Shown: one piece after another, positions 48,326 to 57,233 of the stretch | Layout of the letters: every line of letters begins with the position of its first letter | Numbering within the stretch: position 1 is the first letter of the stretch | DNA from: Bin87 sp965261925 | Lineage (GTDB): Bacteria > Chloroflexota > Dehalococcoidia > Lucifugimonadales > UBA3495 | Assembly: GCA_965261925.1 (NCBI GenBank) | Contig: OZ253486.1 | Span: 1,178,001-1,242,000 of the forward strand | Reading direction: 5' to 3' | DNA length: 64,000 nucleotides | Made by a program: the position numbers and the translations under genes | The notes under the pieces: model-generated | What the model was told of the DNA's origin: nothing | Database searches by the model: none | Seen by the model: the letters and a program-made list of their open reading frames with translations, nothing else

Positions 48326-49750
48326 TCATCCACTGCTCGAGCCCGCGAACCACCTAATCACCTTTCCGGCAAACCCCGTCGTCAGACCCTCAAGGTATGC
48401 ATCCCACGCCAGTTGCTGGTTCCCGGTCGCCAGCGACGGGTACGCCTGCATCGTCCGGGCAATGTCGCCCATCTTGAGCCCGTTATCGTGGGCCAATGAC
48501 CACGCCTGCAGCGTTTCGGCCGCCTTTTGGCCGACGACCGTGGCGCCTATCACCTCGCCGTTGCTGCGTTGGACGACCTTGACGAATCCCGCGGTGGAGT
48601 CCTCGGTCACTGCCCGGTCAATGTGCGTCATCGGCAGCATCGACGTCCGCACCTTGTCGCCGAACCGCTGCCGGGCCTGCTCCTCCGTGTAACCGGAGTG
48701 CGCCACCTCCGGGTCGGTGAATGTTGCCCACGGCGGATGCTGTGGTCGTGCCCGGGAGCGACCGGGCAGGAGCATGTTCCGCACCGCCATCGCCCCCTGG
48801 AATCCCGCGTAGTGGGTGAACTGGTACCCGCCCGCGCAGTCGCCAGCCGCGTAGATATGTTTCACGTTGGTACGCAGGTAGTCATCGACCGCGATCCCCC
48901 GTGGACTGTGCTCAATCCCGGCCCGCTCCAGTCCCAGCCGGTCCACGTTTGCCCGGCGTCCCACCGCGACCAGCAGCGCGTCGCCTTCTATGGACCCACC
49001 GCCGGCGTTCACCATGACGCCTTGGCCGTCGCCGCTACGGCCCACCGATTCCACCGGCGACGACAGCCTCAAGTCGATCCCGTCGCGCGTTAGCGCCTGG
49101 GCGACGACTTCGCTCGCCTCCGGTTCGTCGTTGGGCAGCAGGCGATCCAATGCCTCGACCAGGGTTACGCGTGAGCCCAGCCGTTGGCAGGCTTGCGCCA
49201 GCTCGCACCCGATCGGGCCGCCGCCGATGATCATAAGCCGGTCCGGCAGCGCTCCCAACTCCCAGAACGTCTCGTAGGTCAGGTGCGGCGTGTCGTTCAG
49301 TCCCGGAATCGGCGGTATGAATGGCGCCGCCCCCGTGCAAATCAGGGTATGGCGCGCTGATATTTCCTGCTGGCCGACGGCTAAAGTGCGAGCGTCCGCA
49401 AACTCGGCGCGTCCCTCGATCACCTCAATCCCTTCAGACCGCAGCGTCTCCGGGGACTCTTGGGCGAAGACGTCGGCTATAGCCCGCCTTACCCAACCCA
49501 TCACCGCACCGAAATCGACCCGAGATTCGCCGGAAGTGATCCCGTATCGGTTCGCAACGCGAACCGTGTGCGCGACCTTCGCGGCGTGCAACAATGCCTT
49601 GCTCGGTACGCACCCCGTCCAGGTGCAGTCGCCGCCAACCCGATTGCCCTCGATGAGCGCCACACGCTTGCCCAGCCGCGCCGCGAACCGCGCTGCCGTA
49701 AGCCCGGCGGAACCGGCTCCGATGACGGCGATGTCGAATTGGGCGGTCAT
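48326..49750 (-). CDS. FAD-dependent pyridine-nucleotide-disulfide oxidoreductase (MerA-like)
   Basis: A 474-residue class I disulfide-reductase-fold flavoprotein. FAD motif VIGAGSAGLTAARFAARLG, redox pair Cys42-x4-Cys47 (GGDCTWTGCVPSKALL), NAD(P) motif IIGGGPIGCELAQ and second FAD motif (IYAAGDCAGGYQF) are intact. At the C-terminus the catalytic His-Glu pair of dihydrolipoyl dehydrogenases (H-P-T-x-S-E) is missing: the segment reads QAYPSLATGN, with Tyr for His. That is the pattern of mercuric-reductase-like relatives. The NmerA domain and the C-terminal Cys pair of true MerA are also missing, so the substrate is open. Confidence 0.85.
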   Translation of the reverse strand: MTAQFDIAVIGAGSAGLTAARFAARLGKRVALIEGNRVGGDCTWTGCVPSKALLHAAKVAHTVRVANRYGITSGESRVDFGAVMGWVRRAIADVFAQESPETLRSEGIEVIEGRAEFADARTLAVGQQEISARHTLICTGAAPFIPPIPGLNDTPHLTYETFWELGALPDRLMIIGGGPIGCELAQACQRLGSRVTLVEALDRLLPNDEPEASEVVAQALTRDGIDLRLSSPVESVGRSGDGQGVMVNAGGGSIEGDALLVAVGRRANVDRLGLERAGIEHSPRGIAVDDYLRTNVKHIYAAGDCAGGYQFTHYAGFQGAMAVRNMLLPGRSRARPQHPPWATFTDPEVAHSGYTEEQARQRFGDKVRTSMLPMTHIDRAVTEDSTAGFVKVVQRSNGEVIGATVVGQKAAETLQAWSLAHDNGLKMGDIARTMQAYPSLATGNQQLAWDAYLEGLTTGFAGKVIRWFAGSSSG

Positions 49751-49804
49751 GGGGACGCAAATGTGCGGGGACTATTGACTATACGTCCCCGCCTGGTGGG
49801 CGGA

Positions 49805-51307
49805 TTAGCGCGGCCCCTTGATCTGGTCAGGCAGCCACAGCGCCAGGTCGGGGAACGCGATGATCAGGCCGATCACCGCGGCCATGCACGCCATGAACGG
49901 CAGCACCCCAATGTACACGTCGTTGATGGTTCCCGTTTGCGCGACTTGACCGGTGTCGTCCGCCTCCTGGCGGGCAACGTCGTGTCGCGCTCCCTGTAGC
50001 ACGTACAGGCTCAATCCTTGCGGCGGGCTGATCTGTGCAGCCTCCAGCAGGATGATCATGATGATCCCGAACCACAGCAGGTCCACCTCCGCAGCCCGCA
50101 GCACCGGCGAAAGGATTGGCAGCGTGGTCAGCATCATGGAATACGCTTCCATGAACGTTCCCAGCAGCAGGTAGAACACCACCAGGAACAGCACCAACTG
50201 CACCGTGGTCAGGTTGAAGCCGGCCACCCACTCTGCCATGGTGATGGAGATGCGCAGGTAGGCGAAGGCGAACTGGAGCGTGAACGCGGCCATCAGGATG
50301 AACAGGATCATCGCCGAGGAGCGGGAGGCCGACAAGCACGCTTCCAGGGTCATGGAGACCATGAAACGGCAGTAGTTCCGGAAACTCTCGCGGTTGAATC
50401 GATACTCCTCGCGCCAGCCCTCCAGCGTTGTCCGGACTTCCGGCGACAAATGGTTGGCGACGCCGCTCCGGAGCAGCAGCCCGGCGATGTCGCCCGCGAA
50501 CAGCCGCACGAAATTGTAGATGATCGCCAGGACCAATGCGCCGGCCACGCCGAACCCGGCTGCTTCCGACGGCGTCGCCCACCCGAAATAGATGCTCCCC
50601 AGCACGATGAATATCAGCGCAATCACCGGCACCATCAGCACCGTGAACAGCAGCCGCTCCGTCCAGCCCTGCCAGGTCCAGAACCTTCCCTGCTGCTGGC
50701 GTGGCGCGATGGCGGGCCAGATCACCGACGCCACCCCGATCATCAGCATGAACACCAGCGCCAGCAGTATCCCCGGGATGAATCCCGCCAGGAAAAGCCT
50801 TCCGATGGACTCGCCCACCGTCAGGCCGTACAACACCAGCAAAATGCTGGGCGGAATGAGGATGCCCAGCGTTCCGCCCGCCGCCAGCGAACCCACCACC
50901 AGCCGTTCCTGGTAGCCCTGCGCGCGAAACGACGGCAGCGCCACCCGGCTGACGGTCGCCGCTGTGGCGATACTGGAGCCGGCGCAGGCGGCGAACACCG
51001 CGCACGATGCGATGTTCGTGTGCATCAGCCCGCCCGGGATGAAGTCCACCCACCGTGACAGCGCCCGGTACATCAGGTTGGCAAACCCGCCCCGCAGCAC
51101 TATCTCGCCCATCAGGATGAACAGGGGGATCGCCACCAGGTTGACGTTGGTATTGGTCTCCCAGGCCCGGTTGCCCATGATGTTCCAGACCGGGTTGTCG
51201 GAGAACACGTTGAGCAGGATCAGCGCCAATGATCCCAACGCGCCGGCCACGTACATGCCGGCGAAGAACATGACCCCCATCAGGACGAATGCGACGGCGA
51301 TAAGCAT
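49805..51307 (-). CDS. TRAP transporter large permease subunit (DctM-like)
   Basis: A 500-residue membrane protein with about 12-13 helices and the DctM hallmarks: IPLFILMGEIVLRGGFANLMY, FAACAGSSIATAATVSRVALP, PPSILLVLYGLTVGESIGRLFLAGFIPG and EAAQISPPQGLSLYVLQG. It imports small organic acids driven by sodium or protons, with a substrate-binding protein and a DctQ subunit. Neither is encoded here. It is longer than the usual 430 residues because of two inserts, a helical one after about residue 285 and a polar one before the last helix. ATG 51307. Confidence 0.88.
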   Translation of the reverse strand: MLIAVAFVLMGVMFFAGMYVAGALGSLALILLNVFSDNPVWNIMGNRAWETNTNVNLVAIPLFILMGEIVLRGGFANLMYRALSRWVDFIPGGLMHTNIASCAVFAACAGSSIATAATVSRVALPSFRAQGYQERLVVGSLAAGGTLGILIPPSILLVLYGLTVGESIGRLFLAGFIPGILLALVFMLMIGVASVIWPAIAPRQQQGRFWTWQGWTERLLFTVLMVPVIALIFIVLGSIYFGWATPSEAAGFGVAGALVLAIIYNFVRLFAGDIAGLLLRSGVANHLSPEVRTTLEGWREEYRFNRESFRNYCRFMVSMTLEACLSASRSSAMILFILMAAFTLQFAFAYLRISITMAEWVAGFNLTTVQLVLFLVVFYLLLGTFMEAYSMMLTTLPILSPVLRAAEVDLLWFGIIMIILLEAAQISPPQGLSLYVLQGARHDVARQEADDTGQVAQTGTINDVYIGVLPFMACMAAVIGLIIAFPDLALWLPDQIKGPR

Positions 51308-51674
51308 GGGTCGGTCGAATGTCTCTCAGGTCGGGGTTACGGACACACACAAAAACCCCGTCGCGCGACCCCTTTTAACGACCAGGCACGGAGCTTCCGG
51401 TAATGGCGCCGCAGCGACGGGGTGAAAAACCTGCGCCATAGTATCCGACGATAAGGACACTGTCCAGAAGATGCCCCTCCGCCCGCGCTCGCCCCTGCTG
51501 CCGATTGCAGCTCGCCCCAGCCCTCACTACGTCCCGGGTGTTCGTGTGTCGCATCGGCAACGCGACAACCCACCTTCACCCGTCATCGCCGCAGTTTTCC
51601 AATACAGGCGCCAAACCTTACATGCTAACGTCACCGGTGGCGGCAAGCAGGCGGGGCCGGCCGTAAATTGCCGG
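51308..51674. other. Gene-free stretch between TRAP permease and cation transporter
   Basis: About 367 nt. One minus-strand frame (51337-51579) exists, but its composition and lack of a ribosome binding site do not support it. A short GTCGCGCGAC self-complementary site (about 51360-51369) is seen. No dctQ, dctP or RNA gene is visible. Confidence 0.4.
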
Positions 51675-52391
51675 CTAGGCCCGACAGCAAGCTGCCCGAC
51701 ACGTGGTCAGGCCGAACAGGCAGCTGCGGCAAAAGCAGACTCGCGATGCTGCGTGTTCGTCATCATGGTCGTGTTCATCCTCATGGTCATGTTCATCGCC
51801 GGAGAAGTTCTCCCGGCCTTCCTTGATGAAGAATGGGATCAACAGCAGGGCCGCGACCGGGTCGGCCCACCACCAGGCGAGCAGAGCGTTGAACCCCAGC
51901 CCGATCAGGATGGTCAGGTCCTGGAGGTCGCAGAACAAGCCTTCCAGCGCCTCGGCTCTCAATGCGCGGGACTGCATCCGGGTGGCGACGCGCATCTTGG
52001 CCACGTAGAGGGCACTCATCACGATGGCGCTCGCCACGGCGATACCGGCGCCCACCAGGCTCGGCTGCGGTTCGGGCAACCATCCCGCCAGGCTGGCCGC
52101 GGAATGTACGGCAACGTAGGCCGCCAGCAGATAGAACGTGAACCCGATCAGCCGCTGCGCCCGCCTCTCCGCCGCCTCTCCCTCATGCCCGTCGCCCTCC
52201 TGTCTCAGTCGCCACACCAGGACTCCGCCGGCAAAGAGTTCAACGATGCTGTCCAGTCCGAAGGCAATCAGGGCGACGCTGCCAACCCGGGCGCCGGCCC
52301 AGAAAGCGACCACAACCTCAACCAGGTTCCATGCGAGCCCGATGGAAACCAGGACGAGCGCCGTTCGGCGAAGGTCATCGGCTGGAGGCAT
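51675..52391 (-). CDS. Cation transporter (short CDF-like) with His/Cys-rich tail
   Basis: A 238-residue protein; ATG 52391 has AGGAG upstream, and an in-frame GTG at 52415 is an alternative. Five to six membrane segments form a CDF-type domain (SVALIAFGLDSIVELFAGGVL; ALEGLFCDLQDLTILIGLG carries the second metal site region). The cytoplasmic C-terminal domain of normal CDF proteins is absent. Instead the tail is DEHDHEDEHDHDDEH followed by eight Cys in 25 residues (CFCRSCLFGLTTCRAACC). This suggests binding of Zn, Co or a similar metal. Confidence 0.8.
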   Translation of the reverse strand: MPPADDLRRTALVLVSIGLAWNLVEVVVAFWAGARVGSVALIAFGLDSIVELFAGGVLVWRLRQEGDGHEGEAAERRAQRLIGFTFYLLAAYVAVHSAASLAGWLPEPQPSLVGAGIAVASAIVMSALYVAKMRVATRMQSRALRAEALEGLFCDLQDLTILIGLGFNALLAWWWADPVAALLLIPFFIKEGRENFSGDEHDHEDEHDHDDEHAASRVCFCRSCLFGLTTCRAACCRA

Positions 52392-52424
52392 TCGGTTCGA
52401 GTTCTCCTGAGCCACATTCGTCGT

Positions 52425-52447
52425 GTGGGTCGTTATTCAAGACCCAC
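52425..52447. promoter_or_regulatory. Inverted repeat upstream of the cation transporter
   Basis: GTGGGTC (52425-52431), 9-nt spacer, GACCCAC (52441-52447), perfect arms, 34 nt before ATG 52391 on the minus strand. It could be an operator for a metal sensor or a hairpin terminating the isomerase gene upstream; there is no T-run. Confidence 0.35.
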
Positions 52448-52511
52448 CGGACAATGGGCAAGCTTGGATCGAGCGGCCGGAGTGTCCAAAGGGCCGAGTT
52501 CGTGAGGGAGG

Positions 52512-53318
52512 CTAGATACCGTAGCTGCGGAACAACTCGCGGGCCGCCAACTTGTCATCCAGCGAGCCGAAGGCCATGGTGTAGTAGCCCCGGTAGCCGG
52601 CGCTTTCCAGCCGTCGGAACATTGCCGGGAAGTCGATGTTGCCCTGGCCCGGCGGCAGGTGCACTTCCACCTCGCCGGTGTTGTCGGCCAATCTCACCTC
52701 GCCGATGCGCTCCACGCCGAAGGCGTCGATGAACCCGTGGACGCCGTCCGGCACCAGGTTGGCGTGATTGACCGTAAAGGCCCAACCGAACCGCTCCGAC
52801 TGGATGGCGTCGAAGAAATAACGACACTCCGCGACAGTGTGCCCCAGGTAGTGGACCTCGGCGTTGTCCGGCTCCCAGTTCAGGTTCTCGAAATACAGCG
52901 AAACTCCGCTGTTCTCGGCGTAGTCAACCGCGCGCAGCAGCCGGTCACGGGCGGCCTCCATGCGGGCGTCGATTGCCGAGGTGAAATGCATGCCGCCGTG
53001 GACCACGACTCCGTGCGCCGTGATACGCCGGGCCAGGTCGATATTGCCTCGCAGGTAGGCATCCACGGCATCGCTCACGTAAGGAGCGAACTCGGCTACA
53101 TTCACCGATGACGCCGTATGCACCGTGACGGCGATCTCATTCTGGTCCATCACCGTCCGTACCGCCCGTATCCGGTCGTCAGGCCAGTTATCCACGCGAT
53201 TGGCGCCCGTCTCGGCCGAGAAATCCAGGTAGTGGATGCCGTGCTCGGCGGCGAAGGCCAGCGAATCTTCCAACGGTGTGGCTCCGCCGTCATAGCCGAT
53301 GCGGTCAATAAAATCCAT
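52512..53318 (-). CDS. Sugar phosphate isomerase/epimerase-like TIM-barrel protein
   Basis: A 268-residue AP-endonuclease-2-type TIM barrel. FAAEHGIHYLDFSAE, AVTVHTASSVNV, GVVVHGGMHF, GVSLYFENLNWEP, NHANLV and HLPPGQGNIDF are the conserved strand ends with the metal ligands (Glu in FENLN, His in NHAN, His/Gly in PPGQG). Relatives isomerise ketoses or inosose, or cleave sugars. The substrate is not predictable. ATG 53318 has AGGA upstream. The hydrolase gene lies 12 nt upstream on the same strand. Confidence 0.88.
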   Translation of the reverse strand: MDFIDRIGYDGGATPLEDSLAFAAEHGIHYLDFSAETGANRVDNWPDDRIRAVRTVMDQNEIAVTVHTASSVNVAEFAPYVSDAVDAYLRGNIDLARRITAHGVVVHGGMHFTSAIDARMEAARDRLLRAVDYAENSGVSLYFENLNWEPDNAEVHYLGHTVAECRYFFDAIQSERFGWAFTVNHANLVPDGVHGFIDAFGVERIGEVRLADNTGEVEVHLPPGQGNIDFPAMFRRLESAGYRGYYTMAFGSLDDKLAARELFRSYGI

Positions 53319-53330
53319 GTGACTGTCCTG

Positions 53331-54041
53331 TTATTCGGTATCGACGGCTGCAGAAAGGTGCTCGGGGATCCATTGGCGCAGCAGGTCGGCCAGTTCGTCG
53401 CGACATTCGTCGAGGCGGTGCTCTGCGCCCTCGTAGAGCACCAGTTCCTTGGGCTCCTTGGCCCAGTCGTGTATGGCCACGGCGCACGAGAAGGGCAACC
53501 GGGTGTCGGCCTTGCCGTGAACGACCAGCAGCGGCTTGGGAGATATCATGCCCGCGCCTTGTGCTCCGTAGGTCTGGGGCGATAGGGACACCACGCCGGC
53601 GATGTTGTCGCTGATTGCGCCGGCCGCGATCACCACCGCGCCGCCGAATGAGTGGCCCACGACAATGGCCGGCCCGTGTCCGGTGGCTCTGAGGAAGTTG
53701 CACCCGGCCACCAGGTCCAGGGCACACTGCTGGATATCGTTGGGTTGCCGGTAATCCATGCGAAGGGACGTGATTCCCTGGCCGGTCAGTTCCTCGGCAA
53801 GCTCCGCGTACAGTCCGGTGCCGGGCCCGCCGAAGCCGCCCCGGGCGCCGCATACCCAGACCACGGCTTTCGTGGTGTCCTCTGCGGCGTGGAGAATGGC
53901 TGGAATGTCGCCCCGATTGGTGCAGATCATCAGCCCCTGGCCGGCCTCTCCCTCGTGGGGCGGGCCGACCATCACCTTCTCGATCATCATGCCGAGGCGA
54001 TTTTCGGCCTGCTGCTCTCCGGAGCCGGGTTGCGTGGACAT
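53331..54041 (-). CDS. Alpha/beta hydrolase (dienelactone-hydrolase-like)
   Basis: A 236-residue alpha/beta hydrolase. ATG 54041 follows GAGGGGGG; the frame is open further upstream without coding character. The nucleophile elbow is GHSFGG (Ser131), the acid Asp179 (HGKADTRLPF) and the base His208 (GAEHRL). The lid-less layout with MDYRQPNDIQQCALDL is like small dienelactone-hydrolase or acyl-peptidase-type enzymes. It forms a probable two-gene operon with the isomerase-like gene 12 nt downstream. Confidence 0.87.
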   Translation of the reverse strand: MSTQPGSGEQQAENRLGMMIEKVMVGPPHEGEAGQGLMICTNRGDIPAILHAAEDTTKAVVWVCGARGGFGGPGTGLYAELAEELTGQGITSLRMDYRQPNDIQQCALDLVAGCNFLRATGHGPAIVVGHSFGGAVVIAAGAISDNIAGVVSLSPQTYGAQGAGMISPKPLLVVHGKADTRLPFSCAVAIHDWAKEPKELVLYEGAEHRLDECRDELADLLRQWIPEHLSAAVDTE

Positions 54042-54302
54042 GGCCCCCCCTCGCGTGGGTCGATTGACCGCGCCAATATAACACGCAGACCCCGAGCGCA
54101 ACGCGGCCTGGCCAGGGCGACCCGAGGCGGTCGAAGGGTGCGTGCTATACTGCCGGCCGAGTCGATCCGTGCGGAGGAATACGTGGCGAGGCGGCCCTTC
54201 AAGCCGGTTTGCACACATTCTTCGGCCGGGCACTTTCGTTCTGGTTTGCTATCCCAAGTCGTCCGCGAGGGGACGGTTTGGGTCACTTGGGAGGAACCTT
54301 AG

Positions 54303-57233
54303 ATGGCGACGGTAATGGAGCGCAGGATTCGAGGCAGCGAACGCCAGGAGATTGCCGACGAGTTGAGCCGGCGCGTGGACGGCGAGGTCCGTTTCGACCC
54401 CCACTCCCGTCTGCTCTACAGCACCGACGCCAGCATCTACCAGATGGAGCCCGTGGGGGTGGTCATACCCCGCTCCGCTGCCGACGTGCAGGCGGTGGTC
54501 GAATTCGCCGCCCGCGAGGGCATTCCCGTGCTGCCAAGATCCGGCGGCACCAGCCTGGCCGGCCAGACCGTGAACCACGCCATCGTCCTAGACTTCAGCA
54601 AGTACCTGAACAACGTGCTGGAGGTCAACCCCGAGGAGCAATGGGCCCGGGTGCAGCCCGGCATTATCCTGGACCAATTGACCCGCCAGATGGGTCCGCA
54701 CGGCCTGCAGTACGCTCCGGATCCCACCACCGCCAACCGCGCCTGCGTCGGCGGCGGCATCGGCAACAACACCTGCGGCGCGCACTCCGTCATCTACGGG
54801 AAGACCCTGGACCACATCCAGGAGCTGGACGTGATCCTCTCCGATGGCTCCACGGCCCACTTTGGCCAGCTCACGGTGTCGGAGCTGGAATCGCGCCTCA
54901 GCGCCGGCGGCCTGGAGGGCGACATCTACCGCGGCGTCCTTCGCATCGCCCGGGAGCAGAAGGACGAGATCGACCGCACCTATGCCAAGATTCAGCGGCG
55001 GGTGAGCGGCTACAACCTGGACGAATTCATCCTGGACGACACCGGTCGGGGCGGTCCGGTGAACCTCGCCCGCATGGTCGTCGGTTCCGAGGGGACCCTG
55101 TGCGTGGTCACCGAGGCAAAGGTCAACCTGGTTCCCCGGCCCACCATGACCTCGCTGTCCGTGCTTCACTTCCGCTCCATCTACGACGCCAGCGAGGCCA
55201 CAATCCGCGTCCTGCGCCACGAGCCGTCCTCAATTGAGCTGATCGACAAGATGGTCCTCGACCGTTCCCGTGAGGCCCTGGGCGTGGCGCGGCTTCCCTC
55301 CTTCGTCGAGGGCGATCCCGGGGCCATGCTGGTCGTCGAATTCTACGGCGAGTCCGAGCATGAGCTCAGCGCCAAGATGGACGCTCTCAAGGCGGACAGC
55401 GGCTTGGCCTATTCCTGCGTCAACATCCTCGACCGCGCCGGCCAGGCGGCCGTGTGGAACCTCCGCAAGAGCGGGCTCGGCCTGCTGATGAGCACGCGCG
55501 GCGACGCCAAGCCGATCCCCTTCGTGGAAGACCCGGCAGTCGATCCTGCGGTCATGGGCGATTTCGTCCGCCGCTTCGACGAGATCGTCACCGAGCACGG
55601 CACCACCGCGGGCTACTATGGCCACGCCTCCGTGGGCTGTCTGCACATCCGGCCACTGGTCAGCCTGAAGAACCAGGACGGCATCGACAAGATGGTGTCC
55701 ATCGCCGAGGCCGTCTCCGACCTCATCAAGGAGTTCGGCGGCTCAATGAGCGGGGAGCACGGTGACGGCATCGTGCGTGGCGTCTGGACCCGCAAGATGT
55801 TCGGCGACCAGATTTACAACGCCTTCCGCGAGCTCAAGCGGACCTGGGACCCTCAGAGCATCATGAACCCGGGCAAGATCATCGACACCCCGCCGATGAC
55901 CGAAAACCTGCGCTACGGCGTGGCTTACGAGCCACAGGCGCTGAACACCACGCTGGACTTTTCCGCCGACTCCGGTTTCGCCGGCGCCGTGGAAATGTGC
56001 AACGGCATGGGCGCCTGCCGCAAGCTGGACGGCTCCATGTGTCCGTCTTTCATGGCCACCCGCGACGAGGAACACTCGACACGCGGACGCGCCAACCTGC
56101 TCCGCGCCGCCCTCTCCGGCCGGATGCCCGACGGCGCCGAGAGTTCGATCACCGATCAACGCCTGCATCAAGCCCTCGATCTCTGCCTGGAGTGCAAGGC
56201 GTGCAAGGCCGAATGCGAGTCGGGCGTGGACATGGCCAAGCTGAAGTACGAGTTCCTGGACCACTACCAGAAAGAACACGGCGTGCCCCTGCGCTCCCGC
56301 TTCTTCGCCAACATCAGCGGCCTGAACAAGCTGGGGAGCCGCTACGCCCCGGTCACCAACTGGCTGGCCGGATCCGCCCTGGGCCGGACTCTAGCATCCA
56401 CGTTCCTCGGCATCAGTCCCCAGCGACAGCAACCGGCCTTCGCGTCCCTGTCCCTGCCCGAATGGTTCGCCCGCCGGGGCCACAACGGCCACGCCGAAGC
56501 CAGGTACGGCACGGTCGCCCTCTACAACGACACCTTCATGAACTACAACTATCCGGAGATAGGCATCGCGGCGGTAGAGGTGCTGGAGGCCGGCGGATAC
56601 CGGGTGGAACTGGTCAACGGAGGATGCTGCGGCCGGCCGATGATCTCGAAAGGCCTACTGGACCAGGCACGGGATCAGGCCCGCTCCAACATCGACGCCC
56701 TGTATGCCTATGCCAGCCAGGGCATCCCCATCGTCGGCTGCGAACCCAGCTGCCTGCTCACTCTTCGAGACGAGTACCCCGAGTTCGTGTCCGACGACCG
56801 CGCCCGGACCGTGGCCGATAACTCGTTCCTCATCGACGAGTTCCTTGCGACCGCGCAGTCCGAAGGCCGGCTGGATCTGCGGTTCTCCGATCTGGAGAAA
56901 CAGGTAATGTTCCACGGGCACTGCCACCAGAAAGCGATGGTAGGCACCGCCGGTTCGATGGCCGTGCTCAACCTGCCGCCCGGCTATCAGGCCGAGCTGA
57001 TCAACGCCGGCTGCTGCGGGATGGCCGGCTCCTTCGGATTTGAGAAGGAACACTACGACATCTCCATGCAGATCGGCGGCCTGTCCCTCTTCCCCGCCAT
57101 CGCCGCCAAGCCGGACGCCGAGGTAGCGGTCATGGGCGTGTCATGCCGTCAGCAGGTGGAGCATGGCGCCGGCCGCCGGGCCCGCCACCTGGTCGAGGTG
57201 CTGCGCGACGCCGTGGTGACCCAGTCGGACTAG
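54303..57233 (+). CDS. FAD-linked oxidase / Fe-S / CCG-domain fusion (glycolate-oxidase-like)
   Basis: A 976-residue fusion that combines glcD and glcF-like functions. FAD_binding_4 domain (about 45-190: RSGGTSLAGQTVNHAIVLD, GGGIGNNTCGAHSV); FAD-oxidase C domain (about 230-500: GEHGDGI, NPGKIIDTP); two 4Fe-4S motifs (CNGMGACR from about 566, CLECKACKAECESG from about 628); two CCG cysteine-rich modules near the end (NGGCCGRP and NAGCCGMAGSF). It probably oxidises a 2-hydroxy acid (glycolate, D-lactate or similar) and passes electrons to the quinone pool. GGGAGG precedes ATG 54303. Its stop overlaps that of the giant gene on the other strand by 2 nt. Confidence 0.93.
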   Translation: MATVMERRIRGSERQEIADELSRRVDGEVRFDPHSRLLYSTDASIYQMEPVGVVIPRSAADVQAVVEFAAREGIPVLPRSGGTSLAGQTVNHAIVLDFSKYLNNVLEVNPEEQWARVQPGIILDQLTRQMGPHGLQYAPDPTTANRACVGGGIGNNTCGAHSVIYGKTLDHIQELDVILSDGSTAHFGQLTVSELESRLSAGGLEGDIYRGVLRIAREQKDEIDRTYAKIQRRVSGYNLDEFILDDTGRGGPVNLARMVVGSEGTLCVVTEAKVNLVPRPTMTSLSVLHFRSIYDASEATIRVLRHEPSSIELIDKMVLDRSREALGVARLPSFVEGDPGAMLVVEFYGESEHELSAKMDALKADSGLAYSCVNILDRAGQAAVWNLRKSGLGLLMSTRGDAKPIPFVEDPAVDPAVMGDFVRRFDEIVTEHGTTAGYYGHASVGCLHIRPLVSLKNQDGIDKMVSIAEAVSDLIKEFGGSMSGEHGDGIVRGVWTRKMFGDQIYNAFRELKRTWDPQSIMNPGKIIDTPPMTENLRYGVAYEPQALNTTLDFSADSGFAGAVEMCNGMGACRKLDGSMCPSFMATRDEEHSTRGRANLLRAALSGRMPDGAESSITDQRLHQALDLCLECKACKAECESGVDMAKLKYEFLDHYQKEHGVPLRSRFFANISGLNKLGSRYAPVTNWLAGSALGRTLASTFLGISPQRQQPAFASLSLPEWFARRGHNGHAEARYGTVALYNDTFMNYNYPEIGIAAVEVLEAGGYRVELVNGGCCGRPMISKGLLDQARDQARSNIDALYAYASQGIPIVGCEPSCLLTLRDEYPEFVSDDRARTVADNSFLIDEFLATAQSEGRLDLRFSDLEKQVMFHGHCHQKAMVGTAGSMAVLNLPPGYQAELINAGCCGMAGSFGFEKEHYDISMQIGGLSLFPAIAAKPDAEVAVMGVSCRQQVEHGAGRRARHLVEVLRDAVVTQSD

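Noticed and set aside
51360..51369. GTCGCGCGAC self-complementary site as terminator
   Set aside because: The flanking CCCC tracts cannot pair with each other, so no stable stem with T-run forms.
51337..51579. 80-residue minus-strand frame upstream of the TRAP permease
   Set aside because: No ribosome binding site, high Arg/Trp/Gly content, no similarity recognised.
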